64,000 nucleotides of DNA, taken from the NCBI GenBank assembly GCA_905234275.1, contig CAJOHD010000004.1, forward strand, positions 124,001 through 188,000. The letters run 5' to 3'. Position 1 is the stretch's first letter, and each line of letters begins with the position of its first letter. The notes beneath the pieces were generated by a model. The model made no database searches. It was not told where the DNA came from and was given only the letters and a program-made list of their open reading frames with translations. The translations under genes were made by a program, and so were the position numbers. The DNA comes from an uncultured Bacteroidales bacterium. GTDB taxonomy: Bacteria > Bacteroidota > Bacteroidia > Bacteroidales > F082. Of the stretch, positions 24,727 to 32,927 are shown piece after piece.

Positions 24727-24790
24727 GTAGAGTTTAGAGTGTAGAGTTTAGAGTAGTTTTAAAGTATAAAGTTGAAAGTTTTGAAGTTTT
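24727..24790 (+). repeat. Low-complexity spacer with tandem TAGAGTTTAGAGTG units
   Basis: The prfA-pyrF spacer is built from near-tandem units of TAGAGTTTAGAGTG followed by AAAGT-rich sequence. The spacer at 62741-62800 is nearly the same. Such unit repeats are common in this genome type and have no evident promoter. Confidence 0.6.
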
Positions 24791-25600
24791 ATGAAAAAAC
24801 AAGATATAATCAACCAGATTAAAGCGAAGAAATCATTTCTTTGTGTGGGTCTTGACACTGACATCAAGAAGATTCCGCAGCATCTGCTGAAGGAAGACGA
24901 CCCAGTGTTTGCATTTAACAAGGCTATAATCGACGCTACTGCGAAATATGCTATTGCATACAAGCCGAACACAGCGTTTTATGAGGTCTATGGCGCAAAA
25001 GGCTGGCTCAGTCTCGAAAAGACCATCAACTATATCAAGGACAACTATCCTGAGATTTTCGTCATCGCTGACGCTAAACGTGGCGATATCGGCAACACTT
25101 CAGCCAACTATGCACGCGCTTTCTTCGAGACGCTGAAAGCCGACGCTATCACAGTGGCTCCTTATATGGGTGTCGATTCAGTGGAGCCATTCCTTGGCTT
25201 TGAAGATAAATGGGTCATTTTGCTGGCTCTCACATCAAACAAAGGCTCGAAAGACTTCCAGTATCTTAACGCCGACGGCAAGGAACTCTACAAAAACGTG
25301 CTCCTCAAATCGCAGGAATGGGCCGACAGCAACAAGATGATGTATGTGGTTGGTGCCACACATCCAGAAGAGCTCGGCGAGATCCGTAAGATGATGCCAG
25401 AGAGCTTCCTGCTCGTGCCGGGTGTCGGTGCACAGGGCGGCGACTTGCAGGCTGTTGCAAAATACGGTCTCAACAAAGACTGCGGACTTATCGTGAACTC
25501 GTCAAGAGGAATCATCTATGCCTCAAACGGCGAAGATTTCGCAGAGAAAGCTGCAGAAGAGGCTGAAAAACTGCAGAAACAGATGGCTTTGGTTCTTTAG
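24791..25600 (+). CDS. pyrF: Orotidine 5'-phosphate decarboxylase
   Basis: Final step of UMP synthesis, OMP to UMP plus CO2. 269 residues, belonging to the longer type 2 subfamily. Visible motifs: [14 protein letters not shown] (around residues 17-30), YKPNTAFYE (substrate contact), and the catalytic [23 protein letters not shown] (around 91-113), with the Asp-x-Lys-x-x-Asp tetrad. The C-terminus [11 protein letters not shown] binds phosphate. The end overlaps by 4 bp the end of the convergent thioesterase gene. Confidence 0.95.
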   Translation: MKKQDIINQIKAKKSFLCVGLDTDIKKIPQHLLKEDDPVFAFNKAIIDATAKYAIAYKPNTAFYEVYGAKGWLSLEKTINYIKDNYPEIFVIADAKRGDIGNTSANYARAFFETLKADAITVAPYMGVDSVEPFLGFEDKWVILLALTSNKGSKDFQYLNADGKELYKNVLLKSQEWADSNKMMYVVGATHPEELGEIRKMMPESFLLVPGVGAQGGDLQAVAKYGLNKDCGLIVNSSRGIIYASNGEDFAEKAAEEAEKLQKQMALVL

Positions 25601-25992
25601 AAGCTAAAACCGAGCATGAACTTATGGTCCTCAGGAATGTTCATGGGGACGTTCTTCTCTCGGTCGATACAAACAATAACGCTGTGACAAACGGTCAGAA
25701 TGTCGTTTGTCACAGCGCTTTTTAAATACTGTCTCATCTTGAAACTCGTCTTGCCGAGTTCATAAGCCTCAGTCTCACAAACAACCTTATCGTGAATCTT
25801 CACAGGCTTCTTGAAGTCGAGCTCGACATGGACGAGCACATAGCCGAACGATAGCCAGTCGATATCTTTATTCAAAAGATGCTCAAAAAAATGGCTGCGA
25901 CCGTAGTCAAACAAATTGCACTGCGCTCCGTTGTTGACATGGTCAAACGGATCGAGGTCGCTCATTCGGATCTGTATCGGACAAGAGTACAT
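25597..25992 (-). CDS. Hotdog-fold acyl-CoA thioesterase
   Basis: 131 residues of the 4-hydroxybenzoyl-CoA thioesterase/YbgC branch. The signature [28 protein letters not shown] (residues 10-37) contains the catalytic Asp ([11 protein letters not shown]), followed by the central helix. [21 protein letters not shown] is the second conserved strand pair. The family hydrolyses acyl-CoA thioesters. The exact substrate is not predictable. It lies 9 bp downstream of the Omp28-like gene in the same direction and converges on pyrF with a 4-bp overlap. Confidence 0.85.
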   Translation of the reverse strand: MYSCPIQIRMSDLDPFDHVNNGAQCNLFDYGRSHFFEHLLNKDIDWLSFGYVLVHVELDFKKPVKIHDKVVCETEAYELGKTSFKMRQYLKSAVTNDILTVCHSVIVCIDREKNVPMNIPEDHKFMLGFSF

Positions 25993-26001
25993 TACCTCAA
26001 A

Positions 26002-27756
26002 TTAGTGTACGATAGTCACTTTCTGTGTTGTAACGTTGCCGTCGTTGCTGATGACTCTCACAACATACACGCCGTTTTCGAAAGCAGCTGCTTCAACAGA
26101 TGTGTTGTCTGAGCCTTCAACTGAGGTCATCTTCTGTCCTAATGAGTTGTAAACCTCCACCATGCTGATGTTTTCGCCATCAACAAAGATCTTGCTGTTT
26201 GCAGGGTTAGGATAGATCTTTACGCTTGATGATGCTGTCTCCTCCACTCCGTCGCCATGTTTGTGGATTGAAAAGAGGTTTGTGGTACCAGCACCATATT
26301 CACCGTCGCCTTCGATAAATCTGTTGCCGTGAGCGTCTTTGATATAATAATATCCATTGCCGTAGTTGCAGCAGATACCGTTATTGTTTGAATCGAAGAT
26401 TCTGAACAGATAGCAGTCGTTTGTAGCGATGCCATTGACGTTTTCAGCATTAACCTGCGTGCCTGTGCCGATGATATGCTGATAAGGACCGCCAGATGCT
26501 ATTGTCTCTCCAGCTGAATTGATGATATCCCATGTGATCTGCTCACCGAACTGGTCTTGAACGATATAAACCTTGATGTCTGTTGTCTCGCCTTCCTCAT
26601 CCAACACAGCCCATTCCTGACTCTCTGCATTGAAATTCGTCGAGCTTTCGTATGCTTGTCCGTTAGCTTCGGTAATACTGAGTATTCCTTCATATGTTCC
26701 AAAAGGAATCTCCATGATGAAATCCATCTTTGTTGCCTCTCCTGAAGGAAGCTCGCCTGTCCATTCAAACTCATTAACCACATCTTCAACCTGAGCAGTA
26801 AACTTGATAGATGTCAAAGTCTCTGTTCCGATATTTGAAACATTGAAGTTGAAACGTTTATCCTGTGTGCAAGCTGCTGTGACTTCCTGGCTTACATCAC
26901 TCATTGTAGGATAGATAGGCTCATCGGTGATTGTGCTCTTCTCGAGCTCGCAAGCTGTCAGGATTGGACGTGTTGCAGAACCTTGCTGAGACTGTGAAAC
27001 CCATGCGAGGAAGAAGATATTGTTGATATCAACATCAACGCCGTTAGGGCTGCCGATGTTTTCAGGAATTGGATATTCGTAAGTCTTGGTAATAAGAGTG
27101 CCAGCTGTTGTTGGAGAGATAGCCTCGCCCCATGCGCTTGGTGTGATGACATCGCGGAGGATGTGCATGTGAACATACTGACCATTCAGCCATTGTGTAG
27201 GGTTGTAGTTACCGTAGTCAGCCTGTGAGCCGAGGATACTGTCCTGACACATTGCAACTGTCAGGAAGTTCTGGTCAACGCTGCTGTTGCCGGTGTAATA
27301 AACCTCAACGGTGATTGTTGCCACTCTTGTAGCCGGATTGACTCTAGCGACACCAGCGATGTTGCATTCTGAAGCCTGACTCATCTGAGTGTTTGCCTGA
27401 CCTGTCCACTGTCCGCGGTCGATAGCCGATGCTGTTGTTCTGTTGACCACACCACTTGGGTAACCGCTGATGCTGAAACCACCATGAATGGTATTACCGT
27501 CTGTAGTAATCATGTTAGGATATGAAGTCTGAGCATAACCTCCTGCATGGATGTTGATAGCCCAAACACGACCAGGGTTAGCAGCCATAATCTGGTTGGC
27601 GATACGGTGACCATCGGTGCAATAGCCACAGCCACGGCCTGTGAATTCCTCAAGGATGACGTTCCTGTTAGCAGGTTCTGTCGATACATATTGCTGGGCT
27701 TTTACTGTAAAGCTCAATGCCAGCAATAAAATCAAAGCGAAAGTAAATTTCTTCAT
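26002..27756 (-). CDS. Omp28-like secreted protein with T9SS sorting domain
   Basis: 584 residues. Signal peptide (MKKFTFALILLLALSFTVKA) followed by an Omp28/thioredoxin-like domain beginning RNVILEEFTGRGCGYCTDGHRIANQIM (around residues 32-58), which has a CxxC-type CGYC pair. The middle (around 290-480) is beta-rich, with CCNYGNGYYYIKDAHGNRF. The C-terminal 75 residues are a type A sorting domain (VKIYPNPANSKIFVDGENISMVEVYNSLGQKM to VTTQKVTIVH). It should therefore cross the outer membrane by T9SS and be anchored on the surface or released. A redox role is possible from the CxxC, but not shown. Confidence 0.87.
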   Translation of the reverse strand: MKKFTFALILLLALSFTVKAQQYVSTEPANRNVILEEFTGRGCGYCTDGHRIANQIMAANPGRVWAINIHAGGYAQTSYPNMITTDGNTIHGGFSISGYPSGVVNRTTASAIDRGQWTGQANTQMSQASECNIAGVARVNPATRVATITVEVYYTGNSSVDQNFLTVAMCQDSILGSQADYGNYNPTQWLNGQYVHMHILRDVITPSAWGEAISPTTAGTLITKTYEYPIPENIGSPNGVDVDINNIFFLAWVSQSQQGSATRPILTACELEKSTITDEPIYPTMSDVSQEVTAACTQDKRFNFNVSNIGTETLTSIKFTAQVEDVVNEFEWTGELPSGEATKMDFIMEIPFGTYEGILSITEANGQAYESSTNFNAESQEWAVLDEEGETTDIKVYIVQDQFGEQITWDIINSAGETIASGGPYQHIIGTGTQVNAENVNGIATNDCYLFRIFDSNNNGICCNYGNGYYYIKDAHGNRFIEGDGEYGAGTTNLFSIHKHGDGVEETASSSVKIYPNPANSKIFVDGENISMVEVYNSLGQKMTSVEGSDNTSVEAAAFENGVYVVRVISNDGNVTTQKVTIVH

Positions 27757-27810
27757 AGTTTTTATTTTAAAATTTTAAATTTTAGACCTACAAAAATACA
27801 AAAAATAAAT

Positions 27811-27846
27811 AAACACGCCACTAAAAATGACGTGTTTTTTAAAAAT
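27811..27846 (-). terminator. Terminator of ilvE
   Basis: AACACG pairs with CGTGTT across a 17-nt centre (27812-27817 with 27831-27836), with A/T-rich flanks on both sides. On the minus strand it follows the ilvE stop by about 20 nt and is succeeded by TTTATTTATTTTTT. Confidence 0.6.
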
Positions 27847-27860
27847 ATTTTCAATCTCGA

Positions 27861-28883
27861 TTAGATCTCTACGATTGTGTTCCAGCCGAATTCATCAGGC
27901 TCTGTACCTGTCTGGATGCCGCGGAGTTTCTTGTAGAGTTTCTCGCACCATGGACCTGGTTTGCCATCACCGAAGGTGTAGCTCTTGCCAGTCTCAGGGT
28001 CGTCGATACGTGAGATAGGGCTGATGACAGCTGCTGTGCCGCATGCGCCTGCCTCTTCGAATGTAGCGAGTTCCTCTTCAGCCACTGGACGACGCTCAAC
28101 CTTCATGCCGAGTGTTTCAGCGATCTGCATCAAGCTCTTGTTGGTGATTGATGGGAGGATTGATGTTGACTGTGGAGTGATGTATGTGTTGTTCTTCACT
28201 GCGAAGAAGTTTGCTGCACCGGCTTCGTCGATATATTTCTTCTCTTTTGCGTCGAGATAGAATTCGCAAGCGTACTGGCCGCCGTGGCAAGCCTCGGTAT
28301 GAGCGCGCAATGATGCTGCGTAGTTACCGCCGACTTTGTAGACGCCGGTTCCGAGAGGAGCTGAACGGTCGTATTTACGTGTGATGACGTATGGGTTAGC
28401 CTGGAAGCCGCCTTTGAAGTATGGTCCCACTGGTGTTGCGAACACGATGAACAGATATTCGTCGGCTGGTTTCACACCAACGCGGGCGCCTGTACCGATG
28501 ATAAGTGGACGGAGGTACAATGAAGCGCCGCTCTCGTATGTAGGGATAAATTCCTTGTTGAGCTGAACGCATTTAATCATAGCCTCTTCAAATTTCTCCA
28601 TTGGGAAACGTGGCATGCAGATGCCGTCGCATGACGACTGCAAACGTTTAGCGTTCTCGTCGAGACGGAAGATACGGATCTTGCCGTCAGCGCCGCGGTG
28701 AGCCTTCAAGCCTTCGAAAGCTTCCTGACCGTAGTGCAAGCAAGTGGCTGCCATGTGAATGTTAATCGTTGTCTCTGAGCAATATTCCAGCTCGCCCCAT
28801 TCGCCGTTTCTGTAGTAGCAACGGACGTTGTAATTTGTTGGATAGTAACCAAATGGGAGTGATCCCCAATCGATGTTTTGCAT
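27861..28883 (-). CDS. ilvE: Branched-chain amino acid aminotransferase
   Basis: PLP enzyme converting branched-chain 2-oxo acids to Leu, Ile and Val. 340 residues, of the longer BCAT II type. Visible features: GQEAFEGLKAHRGADGKIRIFRLDENAKRLQ (around residues 53-83), the PLP-lysine region GVYKVGGNYAASLRAH (around 185-200), and EAGAANFFAVKNNTYITP (around 220-237). The C-terminal EAGACGTAAVISPI is the phosphate-binding end. It is a single gene with its own promoter (28932-28964) that overlaps the 3' end of the methyltransferase upstream. Confidence 0.95.
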   Translation of the reverse strand: MQNIDWGSLPFGYYPTNYNVRCYYRNGEWGELEYCSETTINIHMAATCLHYGQEAFEGLKAHRGADGKIRIFRLDENAKRLQSSCDGICMPRFPMEKFEEAMIKCVQLNKEFIPTYESGASLYLRPLIIGTGARVGVKPADEYLFIVFATPVGPYFKGGFQANPYVITRKYDRSAPLGTGVYKVGGNYAASLRAHTEACHGGQYACEFYLDAKEKKYIDEAGAANFFAVKNNTYITPQSTSILPSITNKSLMQIAETLGMKVERRPVAEEELATFEEAGACGTAAVISPISRIDDPETGKSYTFGDGKPGPWCEKLYKKLRGIQTGTEPDEFGWNTIVEI

Positions 28884-28931
28884 GATAAAATTTTATTTTA
28901 TGTTAATATTTTTTGTCGTTTTCCTGGATTG

Positions 28932-28964
28932 CAAAGTTACGCTTTATTTTAATACGCGCGACAA
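28932..28964 (-). promoter_or_regulatory. Promoter of ilvE
   Basis: TAACTTTG (complement of 28932-28939) and TTG (complement of 28962-28964) with a 22-bp spacer. The -33 part lies inside the last codons of the methyltransferase gene. The spacer start TTGTCGCGCGTATTAAAA is nearly the same as that of the str promoter. Confidence 0.6.
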
Positions 28965-30130
28965 TTTTTCCATAGATTTTTCCAAAGATAATGTTCTTCA
29001 ATGCCATACTGCTTCAATAAACCATCAATCTGCTTTGTAACCGCTTCTTTATCAACAGGTTTGTCAGATTTTCTTCCTACGAGAAGCACGTTTTTAGGGG
29101 TGTTGTCGATCTCGATGAACTCCATCACCTGAGTTTTGTAGCCGCAATATTCGAGGACGAGGGCACGGACAGCATCGGTGATCATAACCGCTTGGCGCTC
29201 AAGGAAGATACCGTATTTGGTGATAGAGTCGGTTTTGCCGGATTTCTCCATCTCGCGACGAATCTGCTTATGACAACACGGAGCGCAGATTATAAGCTTG
29301 GCGTTGTTGCGGATACCTTTTAAAATAGCATCGTCGGTGGCAGTGTCGCAGGCATGAAGGGCAATTAACACGTCTAATTTTGATGGTTTGTATTCATCGA
29401 TGGAATTCTGCACGAAATGAATTGTTGAGACGCACGGCCGTGCGTCTTTACATTTTTCAATTATATCATTGATTTTCAGCACCAATTCTGGTCGAATCTC
29501 CACCCCTTCCATCACTATTTTCTTATCGTAATTATTGGTAAGATATTCGTAAAGCGCAAATGTCAGATAGCCCTTCCCCGCCCCCATGTCAGCGATGTGG
29601 ATCTCATCGTCAAACTTGGTCTGACGCATAACGCCGTCAACTATTTCAACGTATTTGCAAATCTGCTTGAACTTATGCTGCATGTCGGCGGTCACCTTTC
29701 CGTCGCGCGTTGTCAGTCCAAGGAGGTGCCACCAAGGTTTTGAAGGGTCAATCAAGCGCTGTTTCTCGTGGTCGTGACTGAGGTCAACATCACGACTCTC
29801 GCTGGTTTTCTTGCACATTAGAGTTGGTTTGCCTTTCTTGCTGACAAGCAGCGTCACGTCTTCCGTCAAGGTGAAAAGCGACACGTTTTGAAAGTCAGTC
29901 GGGACAAGGCTCCTCACCTGCTCCATAGTCTGATTGGCAGTGAAATTCTTCGTCTCATCACGACGCTCGTAACGATATGTAAACTGATACATCTTATTGT
30001 CTTTCAACAATATAGGCTTGATATAGATGTTTCGCAAATCGTTGTTTTTGATTGTCGGTTTTGACAATGTCATCTTGACAATAGAGCCGTTTTTAAGTGC
30101 CGAATCGAGTTTTTCGAAGAATTTTTCCAT
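28949..30130 (-). CDS. SAM-dependent methyltransferase (METTL25/RRNAD1-like)
   Basis: 393 residues from ATG 30130 (MEKFFEKLDSALKNGSIVK). The frame stays open further upstream to 30253, but that part is repeat sequence. The class I SAM-binding motif is IHIADMGAGKGYLTFALYEYL (around residues 176-196). VLIALHACDTATDDAI and the motif IICAPCCHKQIRREM (around 265-279) are typical of METTL25-like proteins. The substrate is unknown; rRNA or protein are possible. At residues around 226-235 the peptide [10 protein letters not shown] comes from an in-frame palindromic insert (29424-29451) identical in translation to one in PyrK. Confidence 0.8.
   Translation of the reverse strand: MEKFFEKLDSALKNGSIVKMTLSKPTIKNNDLRNIYIKPILLKDNKMYQFTYRYERRDETKNFTANQTMEQVRSLVPTDFQNVSLFTLTEDVTLLVSKKGKPTLMCKKTSESRDVDLSHDHEKQRLIDPSKPWWHLLGLTTRDGKVTADMQHKFKQICKYVEIVDGVMRQTKFDDEIHIADMGAGKGYLTFALYEYLTNNYDKKIVMEGVEIRPELVLKINDIIEKCKDARPCVSTIHFVQNSIDEYKPSKLDVLIALHACDTATDDAILKGIRNNAKLIICAPCCHKQIRREMEKSGKTDSITKYGIFLERQAVMITDAVRALVLEYCGYKTQVMEFIEIDNTPKNVLLVGRKSDKPVDKEAVTKQIDGLLKQYGIEEHYLWKNLWKNCRAY
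29424..29451. repeat. GTAGAGACG-type palindrome inside the methyltransferase gene
   Basis: The 20-bp core AGACGCACGGCCGTGCGTCT (29428-29447) is a perfect palindrome, with degenerate outer bases. The coding strand translates as KDARPCVST. The same core is at 47796-47815 in pyrK. The repeat lies between the SAM domain strand EGVEIRPEL and the next strand IHFVQN, a loop position. Confidence 0.85.
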
Positions 30131-30202
30131 TAGAAAATTATTTTTGCAAAAATACAAAAATTGACAAATTGTCAGTACAATTATTTTGGCATGAAAATTG
30201 AT

Positions 30203-30350
30203 GTCATTTCGACTGGAGCGGAGCGGAATGGAGACCTGAGCTTGCGAAAGCATTCGCCAGAGGCGAATAAATCCTTGTTTATCGAAATCATTCGATTGTT
30301 TACGTTAAAAGAGGATTTCTCGACTTCACTTCGTTTTGCTCGAAATGACA
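30203..30350. repeat. REP-like repeat pair upstream of htpG
   Basis: The spacer 30131-30376 has no gene. It holds TCATTTCGACTGGAGCGGAG starting at 30204 and an inverted counterpart ending CTCGAAATGAC at 30340-30349 (CGACTTCACTTCGTTTTGCT before it), separated by a CATTCGCC/GGCGAATA segment. Convergent REP units of this sort form a composite element. A translated reading of it lengthens the htpG frame, which is why the start was set later. Confidence 0.6.
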
Positions 30351-30376
30351 AGAAAATTAACAAAAAAATAAATATC

Positions 30377-32278
30377 ATGTCAAACGGTTCTATTGGAGTA
30401 AAAACGGAAAACATTTTTCCGGTAATTAAAAAGTTTTTATACTCGGAAAACGAGATATTTTTACGTGAGATAATCAGTAACGCTGTCGATGCGACGCAGA
30501 AACTGAAAACCCTTGCCAGCGCTGGCGAATTCAACGGCGAGCTCGGCGATTTGACCATCAAAGTGGAGGTCGACAAGAAGAAAAAGACCATCACCGTGCG
30601 TGATAACGGCATTGGTATGACTGAGGCGGAAGTCGACAAATACATCAACCAGATCGCTTTCTCAGGCGCCACCGAGTTTGTGGAGAAATTCAAGACCAAC
30701 AGCGAGGCAGAGGCTGCCAACATTATCGGACATTTTGGCTTGGGCTTCTACTCGGCTTTCATGGTGTCGTCGAAAGTGTCACTGATTACTAAGTCTTACA
30801 CTCAGAAAGATGACGAAAAAGGCGTTATCTGGGAGTGCGACGGCTCGCCTGAGTACACAATGAATCCTATCGCGAAAGGCAACCGCGGTACAGACGTAAT
30901 CCTTTATATCTCAGACGATTGCGCCGATTTCCTCGAGGAAAGCAAGATTCGTGAATTGTTGAACAAATACTGCAAATTCATGTCGGTGCCGATCCAATTC
31001 GGAACGAAGAAAGTGCAGGAACCTATCGAAGGCGAAAAAGACAAAGACGGCAAACAGAAGACCAAAGAGGTTGAAAAACCTTGGATCATCAATGATGTTG
31101 CTCCGCTCTGGAAAAAAGCCCCATCGACAATCGAGGACAAGGAATACAACGAGTTTTACCACACCCTCTACCCGATGAACTTCACCGAGCCGATGTTCCA
31201 CATCCACCTGAATGTCGACTATCCGTTCAACCTCACCGGAATCCTTTATTTCCCTAAGATTTCGAACCGTTACGAGTTCCAGCGCAATAAAATCCAACTC
31301 TATTGCAACGAGGTGTTCGTGACCGATTCAGTCGAGGGAATTTTGCCAGATTTCTTAAGCCTGTTGCATGGCGTCATCGACTCACCAGACATCCCGTTGA
31401 ACGTGAGCCGTTCGTTCCTGCAAAACGACCAGAACGTGAAGAAGATTTCGTCTTATATCACTAAGAAAGTCGCGGAAAAACTCGAAGAACTCTTCAAGAA
31501 AGACCGCGCAGACTACGAAAAGAAATGGGACGACATCAAGATCTTCATCGTTTATGGTATGATTGCCGACCCGAAATTCTTTGAAAGAGCAGAGAAATTT
31601 ATGCTTTTCAAAGATACCGACGGAAAGTATTACACCATCGAGGAATACAAAAAATTAATTGAAGAAAATCAGAAAAACAAAGACGGAAATGTCGTATATT
31701 TGTATGCGACAAATCTCGATGAGCAATATACGAACGTTGAGAAGGCTAAGGAGCACGGCTATAATGTGTTGATGCTCGACGGAATGTTGGATTCACACTT
31801 CATCAGCACGTTTGAGCAAAAGTTTGAGCACACCTCATTTGCCCGCGTCGACTCGAACACCATCGACAAACTCATTGAAAAAGAGGATGTTAAGAAAGAA
31901 TCGAAGCTCGACGACAAGCAGAAGGAAGAGGTGAAGAAGGTCTTTGAGGACATCATCGACAAGACGCATTTCAACGTGGAGTTCAGCACTCTGGACGAGA
32001 ACGAGGCACCTGTGGAGATCATCCAAAACGAGTGGATGCGCCGTTACAAGGAGATGAATCAGATGGGCGGAATGCCGATGTGGGGCGATATGCCAGACAA
32101 CTACACCCTGATGCTCAATACCAACAACGCTGCCATTGCGACATTGTTGGATAAGCCGGAAGATGAAAGAAAAGCTGTCATCAACCAGCTGTACGACCTC
32201 GCGAGATTGTCGAAAAACTTATTGAAAGGAAAAGAATTGAGCGAATTCATCACAAGGAATTTTAAAACAATTGCATGA
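30377..32278 (+). CDS. htpG: Molecular chaperone HtpG (Hsp90)
   Basis: 633 residues from ATG 30377 (MSNGSIGVKTENIFPVIKKFLYSENEIFLREIISNAVDA). Upstream in-frame sequence is REP repeat. The GHKL ATPase N-domain shows NAVDATQKL (N-box), DNGIGMTEAEV (DxGxG), GHFGLGFYSAFM (lid and G2 box) and RGTDVILYI. The middle domain carries IPLNVSRSFLQ with its catalytic Arg. The C-domain dimerises. The charged linker is short (EGEKDKDGKQKTKEVEKPW). Hsp90 remodels client proteins under stress. It is followed by a REP-like repeat and lemA. Confidence 0.96.
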   Translation: MSNGSIGVKTENIFPVIKKFLYSENEIFLREIISNAVDATQKLKTLASAGEFNGELGDLTIKVEVDKKKKTITVRDNGIGMTEAEVDKYINQIAFSGATEFVEKFKTNSEAEAANIIGHFGLGFYSAFMVSSKVSLITKSYTQKDDEKGVIWECDGSPEYTMNPIAKGNRGTDVILYISDDCADFLEESKIRELLNKYCKFMSVPIQFGTKKVQEPIEGEKDKDGKQKTKEVEKPWIINDVAPLWKKAPSTIEDKEYNEFYHTLYPMNFTEPMFHIHLNVDYPFNLTGILYFPKISNRYEFQRNKIQLYCNEVFVTDSVEGILPDFLSLLHGVIDSPDIPLNVSRSFLQNDQNVKKISSYITKKVAEKLEELFKKDRADYEKKWDDIKIFIVYGMIADPKFFERAEKFMLFKDTDGKYYTIEEYKKLIEENQKNKDGNVVYLYATNLDEQYTNVEKAKEHGYNVLMLDGMLDSHFISTFEQKFEHTSFARVDSNTIDKLIEKEDVKKESKLDDKQKEEVKKVFEDIIDKTHFNVEFSTLDENEAPVEIIQNEWMRRYKEMNQMGGMPMWGDMPDNYTLMLNTNNAAIATLLDKPEDERKAVINQLYDLARLSKNLLKGKELSEFITRNFKTIA

Positions 32279-32310
32279 GGTTCCTCACTTCGTTCGGAAT
32301 GACAAAATAG
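32273..32310. repeat. REP-like repeat after htpG
   Basis: GAGGTTCCTCACTTCGTTCGGAATGAC overlaps the htpG stop codon. It is the inverted form of the CATTCCGAGCGCAGCGAGGAA repeat inside uvrD. No T run follows. Confidence 0.65.
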
Positions 32311-32333
32311 GTACTAACTTAAATTATAAAAAA

Positions 32334-32927
32334 ATGAAAAAGAAAGGTTTAATCACAGTCATCATTATCGTAGTAGTCGTTTTGGCTATCTACGCTTGGA
32401 TTAAAGGTTCATACAACGGCATGGTTCAGCGTCAGGAAAACGTTGAGGCTCAATGGGCTCAGGTGGAAAACGTCTATCAGCGTCGTGCCGACCTCATCCC
32501 TAACCTCGTGGCAACAGTGAAAGGCTATGCAGCACACGAAGAAGGCACTTTGACAGCAGTCATCGAGGCACGTGCAAAGGCAACTAGCATCACTGTCGAT
32601 CCATCAGAACTCGATCCGGAAGACATCGCAAGATTCCAGGCGGCACAAGACCAACTGTCAGGTGCACTGTCAAGACTCCTTGTCAGCGTTGAGCAATATC
32701 CTGATTTGAAGGCTAACGAGAACTTCCTCGCACTGCAGTCACAGCTGGAAGGCACCGAAAACCGCATTACGGTTGAACGTCAGAAGTTTAACGACGCTGC
32801 AAGAGGCTACAACCAATACATCAGGATGTTCCCTCGTAACATCATCGCCAACATGTTCGACTTCGAGAAAGTGGGATATTTCAAGGCACAAGCCGGAGCT
32901 GAAACAGCTCCAAAAGTGGAATTCTAA
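32334..32927 (+). CDS. lemA: LemA family protein
   Basis: 197 residues from ATG 32334. Frame upstream of this ATG is REP repeat. One N-terminal membrane helix (residues 5-22, LITVIIIVVVVLAIYAWI) is followed by a long helical coil domain: YNGMVQRQENVEAQWAQVENVYQRRADLIPNLVATVKGYAAHE (around 26-68), the LemA signature, and IQYNIYIRMFP-like GYNQYIRMFPRNIIANMF near the C-terminus. The function is not established. It is coupled to the TPM-domain gene by a TAATG overlap, a pairing that is common in Bacteroidota. Confidence 0.93.
   Translation: MKKKGLITVIIIVVVVLAIYAWIKGSYNGMVQRQENVEAQWAQVENVYQRRADLIPNLVATVKGYAAHEEGTLTAVIEARAKATSITVDPSELDPEDIARFQAAQDQLSGALSRLLVSVEQYPDLKANENFLALQSQLEGTENRITVERQKFNDAARGYNQYIRMFPRNIIANMFDFEKVGYFKAQAGAETAPKVEF

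Noticed and set aside
30161..30376. N-terminal extension of HtpG by 72 residues
   Set aside because: The extension is REP-like repeat. The HtpG family begins at the later ATG.
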